This document shows, in pieces, positions 1 through 5,059 of a DNA stretch of 5,059 nucleotides (position 1 is its first letter; each line of letters begins with the position of its first letter). The notes under the pieces were generated by a model that saw only the letters and a list, made by a program, of their open reading frames with translations, was not told where the DNA came from and did no database searches. This DNA is from Ferruginibacter sp. (GTDB taxonomy: Bacteria > Bacteroidota > Bacteroidia > Chitinophagales > Chitinophagaceae): assembly GCA_030831725.1 (NCBI GenBank), contig JAURKN010000042.1, positions 1 to 5,059 on the forward strand, given 5' to 3'. The position numbers and the translations under genes were made by a program.

Positions 1-386
1 ACGGTACAGGAAGAAGAAAAAACGAGATTGGGAACCTGGAATTCTTCGCAACATCTGAGAATGTTGATCAGGGAATTGATGTTGTTGTCGAAATACATCA
101 GGGGTTTTTCGACAGATTCACCAACCGCTTTGTAAGCGGCGAAATGGATCACACCGCAGATGTCCGGATTTTCCTGGAATACGGCATGAGTGTCATCAAA
201 ATTGCAAAGATCCACATGATAATTTTTCACAGGTACGCCAGTGATTTTTTCTACGCCTTTGAGAATATCAGGGTTGCTTCTGCTGTTGTTGTCGGCAGAA
301 ATCACAACAAACCCGTGCTGAATCAGGTCCACCAATGTATGTGAACCAATATATCCGCATCCTCCGGTTACAAGAATTTTTTTCAT
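1..386 (-). CDS. galE: UDP-glucose 4-epimerase, N-terminal part (runs off left edge)
   Basis: GalE interconverts UDP-glucose and UDP-galactose with a tightly bound NAD, in the cytoplasm; it serves the Leloir pathway and supplies sugars for surface polysaccharide. The 128 codons visible here start with MKKILVTGGCGYIGSH, a Rossmann NAD-binding loop (GxxGxxG at residues 8-14). An acidic D32-N33 follows at the end of the second strand, where the adenosine ribose is bound. HFAAYKAVGESV (81-92) corresponds to HFAGLKAVGESV in E. coli GalE. FSSSCT (123-128) is the start of the FSSSxTVYG motif that carries the catalytic serine. The Tyr-x-x-x-Lys motif and the sugar-binding domain lie beyond the left edge, so about 60% of a usual 338-residue protein is missing. 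The ATG at 386 is chosen because the Rossmann strand begins right after it. No Shine-Dalgarno is seen. A one-mismatch TAnnTTTG element lies at 442-435, without a clear -33 partner. Other extended SDR epimerases are possible, but the motifs favour GalE. Confidence 0.93.
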   Translation of the reverse strand, partial: MKKILVTGGCGYIGSHTLVDLIQHGFVVISADNNSRSNPDILKGVEKITGVPVKNYHVDLCNFDDTHAVFQENPDICGVIHFAAYKAVGESVEKPLMYFDNNINSLINILRCCEEFQVPNLVFSSSCT

Positions 387-395
387 GTGATTGGA

Positions 396-429
396 ATAAA
401 AGTCGGGGAAACAAAAAATTGACTTTTAT
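396..429 (-). repeat. Perfect 9-bp inverted repeat in the galE leader
   Basis: On the minus strand, ATAAAAGTC (429-421) is followed by a 16-base loop and GACTTTTAT (404-396), ending 9 bases before the galE ATG. One further G-T pair can extend the stem. No T-run follows the second arm, so it does not look like a standard intrinsic terminator for the upstream pit gene. It could be an operator dyad or an RNA hairpin close to the galE start codon. The pairing is seen directly; any function is inferred, and the stem is A/T-rich and only moderately stable. Confidence 0.45.
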
Positions 430-485
430 CGGTGCAAAGAAAACAAAATCCCTTCAGTGTGAATGAATAAACTTGATGTTTTTTA

Positions 486-2255
486 TCAGGAAGTGAAAAA
501 GCGTGTGATCATGTAACAGATGGCAGCCATAATCGCGCTGATGGGTATGGTGAGAATCCATGCCCATAATAAGTTTACCGTCACACCCCAACGAACAGCT
601 GATAGTCTTTTTGTGGCACCCACACCTATGATGGATCCCGTAATGGTATGGGTGGTGCTGACCGGTATACCCATCTGTTCTGTCAGGAATAGGGTGGAGG
701 CACCTGCTGTTTCTGCACATACACCTTCCAATGGACTCACTTTTGTTATTTTGGTTCCCATGGTTTTCACAATCTTCCAACCGCCGCTTAAGGTTCCAAG
801 TCCGATCGCGGCATAACAAGCAAGAGGAACCCAGTTGTTGTCTTTCAATGCGGCTGAAACGTCGGCGCTGTTGCCGCTAGCCACCAAAGCTGCGGCGATG
901 ATACCCATCACTTTCTGGGCGTCGTTGCCACCATGTCCGATACTGAAAGCTGCGGAAGAAACCAACTGCAGCCTTTTAAACATGTTTCCGGTTTTTGCAG
1001 CACTTGGTTCGCGGAATTTCTCATTGATGAAAAAAGCGATGATGAAGAAAATAAGAATCCCGATCAACGACCAACGAATCATGGTGTTGTCCGCTTTTTT
1101 CATTTCTTTTATAAGATCTGAGTTAATATCTACATTGATTTTCTTTGAAAATGATTCAAAGTCTTTCATTTGGACCGGATAACCTAGTTTGATGAGCGTG
1201 CTGAAAATCGCATGGTTCATGCTGTCGGCACCCCATTCAAAACGTTTTTTACACAATGGTTTTGTGCTATCATAACATCTTTGTGCGGTCTGATAATCTG
1301 ATTCATAGATCACCCCCTTGCTTCGAACCACTTTCTTTCTTTCCAGTTCCAAATACAACGATAATTTGTCGCCTATTTTGGAAACCTGAATATCACGGGT
1401 ATCTACGCTGTCTGTAATTTCTTTTGCGACTCTTTCCGCTCCCAAAGACTCATACGAAGGCGTGTATTTGCTGATTTTGGCGATGGAAATGTTGGCCTTG
1501 TCGAGTTTTTTTTGCTGATCATCTCTTTTTTCAATCAGCTTGCTCCTTTTTTCCTGAGATTCCAGGTTAGCTTCATTCGACTTCAATTCCGAAATTTCAA
1601 GATTCAACTTTTCAATTTCGTGATTGTATTTGTCGACTTTGAAATATTTGGATATGTTTTCGTCGATTTTATTGGTCTGAAAATCCTGAAACTTGAACCA
1701 GATACCTATGCAGCATAGAATCAGAATGCCGGTTTTTGCCCATGTATTTCTGGAAATGGTGACAATGGTGAAGAAAGAAGAAATCAAGATTCCAATCAAA
1801 GGGGCTAAAAAGATGAACAACACGGTTTTCCCAATCTTACCGCTATCGATAACCGTTTGAAAATCCGGCATACTTTCATTGGTTTGATAAGCCGAAACAA
1901 AGGCATGGGTGAGCGCGGCACCTGCGAAACCACCGATCAAGGTATGGGAAGATGAGGATGGAATACCCCACCACCAGGTCATCAGGTTCCAAATGATGGC
2001 AGCCACCAGACCTGCGAAAATCACATTCAGGGTGATGTATTCCTTAAACACTGTCTTACCGATGGTATTAGCAACAGCATGGTCTTTGAAAATCAGGAAT
2101 GCCACAAAATTGAAAAAAGCGGCCCAAACGACAGCTTGAAAAGGAGTCAGGACTTTTGTAGAAACAATGGTGGCTATGGAATTCGCCGCATCATGAAATC
2201 CGTTGATGTAATCAAATAAAAGAGCGAGAATGATGATGACAAGTAGGAAAGTCAT
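486..2255 (-). CDS. pit: PiT-family inorganic phosphate transporter with long central coiled-coil insert
   Basis: This is an inner-membrane secondary transporter of the PiT/PHO4 family, expected to import phosphate (often as a metal-phosphate complex) using an ion gradient. The inverted duplicated halves typical of the family are clear. GFHDAAN (residues 19-25) in the first half matches GHGGNDAQK (440-448) in the second. Likewise GIPSSSSHTLIGG (97-109) matches GIPVSTTHTITGS (529-541). Hydrophobic segments lie near 2-18, 40-57, 76-95, 104-122, 144-166, 173-188, 393-411, 434-458, 474-491 and 553-586. At 589 residues it is longer than E. coli PitA (499). The excess is a hydrophilic stretch of about 200 residues (189-391) that begins with a charged coiled-coil-like region (about 205-262) and contains Cys327 and Cys335. 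The gene ends in TGA followed directly by TAA. It starts 39 bases after the DUF47 gene, with no promoter visible in the gap, so the two are probably cotranscribed. No Shine-Dalgarno is present. Confidence 0.95.
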   Translation of the reverse strand: MTFLLVIIILALLFDYINGFHDAANSIATIVSTKVLTPFQAVVWAAFFNFVAFLIFKDHAVANTIGKTVFKEYITLNVIFAGLVAAIIWNLMTWWWGIPSSSSHTLIGGFAGAALTHAFVSAYQTNESMPDFQTVIDSGKIGKTVLFIFLAPLIGILISSFFTIVTISRNTWAKTGILILCCIGIWFKFQDFQTNKIDENISKYFKVDKYNHEIEKLNLEISELKSNEANLESQEKRSKLIEKRDDQQKKLDKANISIAKISKYTPSYESLGAERVAKEITDSVDTRDIQVSKIGDKLSLYLELERKKVVRSKGVIYESDYQTAQRCYDSTKPLCKKRFEWGADSMNHAIFSTLIKLGYPVQMKDFESFSKKINVDINSDLIKEMKKADNTMIRWSLIGILIFFIIAFFINEKFREPSAAKTGNMFKRLQLVSSAAFSIGHGGNDAQKVMGIIAAALVASGNSADVSAALKDNNWVPLACYAAIGLGTLSGGWKIVKTMGTKITKVSPLEGVCAETAGASTLFLTEQMGIPVSTTHTITGSIIGVGATKRLSAVRWGVTVNLLWAWILTIPISAIMAAICYMITRFFTS

Positions 2256-2294
2256 GATGATTTAAGTTGAAGCGAAACTGAAAAATGCGGTTAA

Positions 2295-2942
2295 TTAGGC
2301 GTATTTGATGATGATGGTCTCAATCACATTGGCCACATCTTCACATTTGTCGGTAACAATTTCCATCACCTGATAGATTTCTCTCTTTTTGATGACCTCT
2401 TTCGCATCATTCTCATTGGCGAAAAGTTGTTCGATGCTGGTATCAAAAACGTTATCCGCCTGGTTTTCCAGACTATTGATGGCTACGAGGGCTTCGGTAA
2501 CTTTTCTGATGTTTTTCATGTCTCTCAACTCCAGCACGGCATTATGAACATGCTTGCAGCCTGAAGCGATTAGAACCGCCATGCCCTTGATGCCTTCGTC
2601 GTTCGGATCAACATGATAAAAATTGATTTTCTTGGCGGAAGCGTAAATGTAATCTGCAATATCATCCAGTGCAGCACCTAAAGCATGAATGTCTTCTCTG
2701 TCGAACGGGGTAATGAAATTTCTGCCAAGTTCTGTGAAAACCTGGTGGGTGTAATCGTCGTTCTGGTGCTCCATATCCTCAACTTCCTTTATCAGAGCAT
2801 TTCGCTTTTCGTAGTCTTTCTCGTTGACGATCTCAACGAGCTTTTCTCCCATTTTTACGAGTACGCCAGATACGTTTTCAAACAGTTGATGAAATACCTT
2901 GTCTTTAGGAAGAAAAATCTTGAAAATATTGTTGATGCCCAT
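2295..2942 (-). CDS. DUF47/PhoU-like Pit accessory protein
   Basis: This 215-residue, all-helical, soluble protein belongs to the DUF47 (PhoU-divergent) family, commonly encoded next to pit genes and thought to modulate Pit-mediated phosphate uptake. It has no signal peptide or membrane segment. PhoU-like E/D-x-x-x-D motifs, which bind metal clusters in PhoU, appear along the helices: E58-D62, D93-D97, E159-D163 and D198-D202. The segment FITPFDREDIHALGAALDD (76-94) is typical of the family. Length is as usual for DUF47 proteins (about 200-220). The ATG at 2942 is preferred because the conserved N-terminal helix follows at once and a promoter-like TACTTTTG ends only 17 bases upstream. The pit gene follows after 39 bases on the same strand. 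In Sinorhizobium meliloti the comparable orfA-pit operon is controlled by PhoB according to phosphate supply. Whether similar control applies here is inference. Confidence 0.93.
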   Translation of the reverse strand: MGINNIFKIFLPKDKVFHQLFENVSGVLVKMGEKLVEIVNEKDYEKRNALIKEVEDMEHQNDDYTHQVFTELGRNFITPFDREDIHALGAALDDIADYIYASAKKINFYHVDPNDEGIKGMAVLIASGCKHVHNAVLELRDMKNIRKVTEALVAINSLENQADNVFDTSIEQLFANENDAKEVIKKREIYQVMEIVTDKCEDVANVIETIIIKYA

Positions 2943-2959
2943 AGAAATTGATTAAGGCA

Positions 2960-2993
2960 CAAAAGTAGAGTTAAAAAACAAATGGAAAACAAA
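2960..2993 (-). promoter_or_regulatory. Candidate Bacteroidetes-type promoter for the DUF47-pit operon
   Basis: On the minus strand, TACTTTTG (2967-2960) is an exact match to the Bacteroidetes -7 consensus TAnnTTTG. A TTTG (2993-2990) lies 22 bases upstream, within or near the spacing reported for the -33 element. Transcription would start roughly at 2950-2956 and give a leader of only about 10-15 bases before the ATG at 2942. A second TTTG, at 2982-2979, is too close to serve as -33. The region is A/T-rich, so chance matches are possible, but the position just before a gene start supports the call. Confidence 0.6.
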
Positions 2994-2999
2994 GACTTT

Positions 3000-3018
3000 T
3001 TTGATAATGATTTGATAA
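3000..3018. repeat. Tandem TTTGATAA repeat with 11-bp period, possible regulator site
   Basis: TTTGATAA occurs at 3000-3007 and again at 3011-3018, identical over 8 bases and offset by exactly 11. An inverted copy, TATCAAA, lies at 3027-3033. The pair is immediately upstream (in the transcription sense) of the -33-like TTTG of the DUF47-pit promoter, about 45-65 bases before the inferred start site. Spacing of 11 bp between half-sites is characteristic of OmpR/PhoB-type response regulators. The repeats are seen directly; their role as an operator is inferred. Confidence 0.4.
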
Positions 3019-3058
3019 CATAACAATATCAAACCTTTCAAGTTTTTTGCTTAAGTGC

Positions 3059-3074
3059 ATTTGAAAAGTCAAAT
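3059..3074. repeat. 6-bp inverted repeat ATTTGA-AAAG-TCAAAT
   Basis: ATTTGA (3059-3064) and TCAAAT (3069-3074) form a perfect dyad around AAAG, and another ATTTGA follows at 3079-3084. It lies in the middle of the 194-base gap between bcp and the DUF47 gene and shares the TTTGA core with the repeats at 3000-3033. It could be a further protein-binding site. It is not followed by a T-run on the minus strand, so it is an unlikely terminator for bcp. Confidence 0.3.
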
Positions 3075-3136
3075 TTCTATTTGATGAAACGGGTGCCGAT
3101 TACAATACGACAATAATACATGTATAATAATCAGAA

Positions 3137-3601
3137 TTAGAATATTTTAGAGGCGATATCCATAATTTCTTCGGCATGTTGTTTGGCTTTAGGTTTAGCA
3201 ATAACATGACGAATGATGCCTTTTTCATCGAGAATGAATGTGGTACGCAACAATCCCATATATTTTTTCCCATACATGCTTTTCTCTACCCAGACTCCGA
3301 ATTTTTCGATAATGGTGTGATCAGGGTCAGCAATCAACGAAAATGGCAGCTCGAACTTGTCAGCAAATTTATTGTGGCTGGCGATGTTATCCGGACTGAC
3401 ACCCAAAACCTGAAAACCCTTGTTACGCAGGAGTCCGAAATGGTCTCTCAGATTACATGCCTGTTGTGTGCATGTTGGTGTATTGTCCTGAGGGTAGAAG
3501 TAGATGACCAGTGGTTTTCCTTTGAAATCCGAAAGGGATACGGTTTTTCCTTCTTGGTCTTTTCCTTTGAATGCGGGAGCTTTAGTACCTGCGATGAGCA
3601 T
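3137..3601 (-). CDS. bcp: Thioredoxin-dependent thiol peroxidase (Bcp/PrxQ peroxiredoxin)
   Basis: This cytoplasmic peroxiredoxin reduces hydrogen peroxide and organic hydroperoxides with electrons from thioredoxin. The 154-residue length matches the Bcp/PrxQ family (E. coli Bcp has 156). The thioredoxin-like fold carries YFYPQDNTPTCTQQACNLRD (34-53). Peroxidatic Cys44 and resolving Cys49 are five residues apart, as in atypical 2-Cys Bcp enzymes, with Thr41 and Pro42 of the active-site loop in place. The residue before Cys44 is Thr where many Bcp proteins have Gly (PGCT). Arg119 in LLRTTFILD (117-125) is the conserved active-site arginine. The ATG at 3601 is preceded by an A-rich stretch instead of a Shine-Dalgarno, and it lies only 9 bases after the stop codon of the upstream peptidase gene. 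The two are therefore likely cotranscribed, although their functions have no obvious link. No convincing terminator was found downstream. Confidence 0.95.
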   Translation of the reverse strand: MLIAGTKAPAFKGKDQEGKTVSLSDFKGKPLVIYFYPQDNTPTCTQQACNLRDHFGLLRNKGFQVLGVSPDNIASHNKFADKFELPFSLIADPDHTIIEKFGVWVEKSMYGKKYMGLLRTTFILDEKGIIRHVIAKPKAKQHAEEIMDIASKIF

Positions 3602-3610
3602 CTTTTTGAT

Positions 3611-5059
3611 TTATCGGGTGAAGTGATATTCTTTTTCGGTTTTGTTGCCGGACAAATCTGTAACAATAACTTTTAGAATATGTTCACCGGATTCCAGCAT
3701 GGGATTCAGGTTGTGATAAAAATTTTTTCCTTTGTCGTTTGTGAAAAGGATCCACTTGTCATCTAGGAATGCGTTGAAAGATTCAAGTTCTTTTGTGTTG
3801 TCGGAAACGGAAAACCCGATTCTTCTTGATTTACCCACGGGAGATATCGGTGTGATGCTCGGGGCTATCGTATCGATGATAAGGGTAAGCGCCCCAAAAT
3901 CGCGGAAACTGGATTTGGCCCAGCCTCTATCGTAATGAGCTTTACGGAAACGTTCTTTGGATCCGTGTACCATTTTCATCATGAGTTTTCCGGTATCAGA
4001 GAATGGCAGGTTTTCTGTTTTGATGCGTATGGTGTAATAGTCAATGGCAGGGATTTGATGCCCTTGGATGATGAAGCTGTTGTTCGAAGTGGGGGTGCAA
4101 CGAAAATGAAATGAATCATAAATCACTTTCTCGGGCATGTGGATCCATACCTTTTCATCTTCATACACATTTACCATCCCGGGCTCAAACAAAATACCAG
4201 TGTTTTGTACCGAACGTGGCGTAATATTTTCTGCTTTTTGAACATTCAGTAATAAGGTTGAAGTATTTCCCTGCACATCCATCACCTTGATTTCAATCTC
4301 ATGCATTTCAAGATCTTTTAGTCTGATTATACCATCAGAACCATCTGCTGTTCTGTAAATGCTATTTTGAAATCCGGGTAATGGTGAAATGTGTTGCAAC
4401 CAGGGGCCGCCACTAGCGCGTGTTTTATAGTCTATGTGTGCGTTGTGGTTTCTGGTTTCGTCATATCCGATCTCATCCAATTCAAATCCGGTGATTTCCT
4501 TTCCGTCCATAGATAGAACGGCACTGAAAATGCCATTTTGATTGGTAGATCCCGAATATCTGTCAAAAGCGGTGATGGCAAAACTGAGCTGGTCGGTGTT
4601 TGCTAAAAGTGCTCCTGAAACCGGGCGGTAAACTCCATTGCTTTTTTTTAGGGCAATGATTTTCGGACTTTGTTCGTAGGTGCTGTATCTTCTATCATAC
4701 ATTGCCATTCGAATGATATCTGGTGCGATATTGTCTCGAATCTGGAATCCGAAAAAAAGTGGATTAAGTACCTTTTCGGTTCGTGTATCACGAATTTCGA
4801 AGTGAAGATGAGGCCCCTGTGAACCTCCGGTATTTCCACTGTATGCGATGAACTGTCCTTTGGATAATTTGAATTGGTCTTTTTTCGGGAAGAGGTCCAC
4901 ATTCCATTTTTGCAAAAGATATTGTTCTTTTTCCAGATAAGATTCCAATTCAGGATAAAAATCATTCAAGTGAGCATAAACGGTCGTCAATCCATTGGGG
5001 TGGTCGATGTATAATGTTCTGCCGAATCCGGTGGCATCAATGTGAATTTTTGAAATGAA
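3611..5059 (-). CDS. M23-family (LytM-type) metallopeptidase, C-terminal part (start beyond right edge)
   Basis: The visible 482 codons are open right up to the window edge, so the N-terminus is missing. By family this is a zinc endopeptidase acting on peptidoglycan cross-links in the cell envelope. Numbering from the first residue in the window, ATGFGRTLYIDHPNGLTTVYAHL (residues 9-31) contains the YxH motif (His30). SGNTGGSQGPHLHFEIRD (74-91) contains the HxH motif (His84, His86), where LytM has a catalytic and a zinc-binding histidine. The upstream zinc ligands (HxxxD) and any signal peptide would lie outside the window. After the catalytic domain come about 375 residues of unrecognised, beta-rich sequence. 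It has D-x-x-G/SGN turns near 165-170, 261-266 and 467-472, suggestive of Ig-like domains that might bind the wall or a partner. A TTG at 4990 is an internal leucine codon, since conserved sequence continues upstream of it. bcp follows 9 bases after the TAA. Confidence 0.92.
   Translation of the reverse strand, partial: FISKIHIDATGFGRTLYIDHPNGLTTVYAHLNDFYPELESYLEKEQYLLQKWNVDLFPKKDQFKLSKGQFIAYSGNTGGSQGPHLHFEIRDTRTEKVLNPLFFGFQIRDNIAPDIIRMAMYDRRYSTYEQSPKIIALKKSNGVYRPVSGALLANTDQLSFAITAFDRYSGSTNQNGIFSAVLSMDGKEITGFELDEIGYDETRNHNAHIDYKTRASGGPWLQHISPLPGFQNSIYRTADGSDGIIRLKDLEMHEIEIKVMDVQGNTSTLLLNVQKAENITPRSVQNTGILFEPGMVNVYEDEKVWIHMPEKVIYDSFHFRCTPTSNNSFIIQGHQIPAIDYYTIRIKTENLPFSDTGKLMMKMVHGSKERFRKAHYDRGWAKSSFRDFGALTLIIDTIAPSITPISPVGKSRRIGFSVSDNTKELESFNAFLDDKWILFTNDKGKNFYHNLNPMLESGEHILKVIVTDLSGNKTEKEYHFTR

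Noticed and set aside
144..344. A plus-strand open frame of 66 codons
   Set aside because: It is antisense to the conserved Rossmann domain of galE and shows no protein-like features.
454..819. A 121-codon minus-strand open frame overlapping the 3' part of pit
   Set aside because: It lies in another frame of the strongly supported PiT coding sequence. The peptide is rich in His, Cys and Arg with no domain, typical of a shadow frame.
520..1182. Plus-strand open frames of about 60-115 codons opposite pit
   Set aside because: They mirror the antisense of hydrophobic transporter segments, with no recognisable domains and no start signals.
3030..3048. Short stem followed by a T-run (AAACCT...AAGTTTTTTG) read as a plus-strand terminator
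   Set aside because: The stem has a mismatch and is weak, and no plus-strand gene exists for it to terminate.
3113..3127. Palindrome ATACATGTAT just after the bcp stop codon
   Set aside because: It is short, A/T-rich and lacks a following T-tract on the minus strand, so neither a terminator nor a binding site can be supported.
3176..3676. A plus-strand open frame of 166 codons
   Set aside because: It is antisense to bcp and the end of the peptidase gene. Both are well supported, and the translation resembles no known family.
4988..4990. TTG as the start codon of the M23 peptidase gene
   Set aside because: The reading frame stays open to the window edge, and the 23 codons upstream encode conserved M23 sequence (GFGRTLYIDHPNG), so the true start is outside the window.

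Overview
The window looks like chromosomal DNA from a Bacteroidota (Bacteroidetes) species. All five recognisable genes lie on the minus strand. None of the four visible start codons has a GGAGG-type Shine-Dalgarno sequence; the bases before them are A/T-rich. A promoter-like pair matching the Bacteroidetes consensus (TTTG, then TAnnTTTG) sits just upstream of the phosphate-uptake genes. Gene content and protein style also fit this phylum. These are a DUF47-pit pair, a PiT transporter with a long central insert, and an M23 peptidase with a long beta-rich C-terminal region. No RNA genes, insertion sequences, CRISPR arrays or other mobile DNA were found.

Layout in transcription order, from the right edge to the left. 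(1) Positions 5059-3611 hold the 3' part of a cell-wall M23-type metallopeptidase gene whose start is outside the window. (2) Nine bases later, 3601-3137 encodes a complete bacterioferritin-comigratory-type peroxiredoxin (Bcp/PrxQ), probably cotranscribed with the peptidase. (3) A 194-base intergenic region (3136-2943) carries a promoter candidate and a cluster of TTTGA/TCAAA repeats. It includes two TTTGATAA copies spaced exactly 11 bases apart just upstream of the -33-like element. (4) Positions 2942-2295 encode a DUF47/PhoU-like Pit accessory protein, followed after 39 bases by a PiT-family phosphate transporter (2255-486). Together these form a low-affinity phosphate uptake operon. (5) A 97-base gap contains a perfect 9-bp inverted repeat and leads to the first 128 codons of galE (UDP-glucose 4-epimerase), which runs off the left edge.

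These are mostly housekeeping genes, and I see no undescribed multi-gene system. The points most worth a second look are the putative operator upstream of the DUF47-pit operon, the roughly 200-residue coiled-coil insert in the PiT transporter, the hairpin before galE, and the uncharacterised repeat-like C-terminal region of the peptidase.
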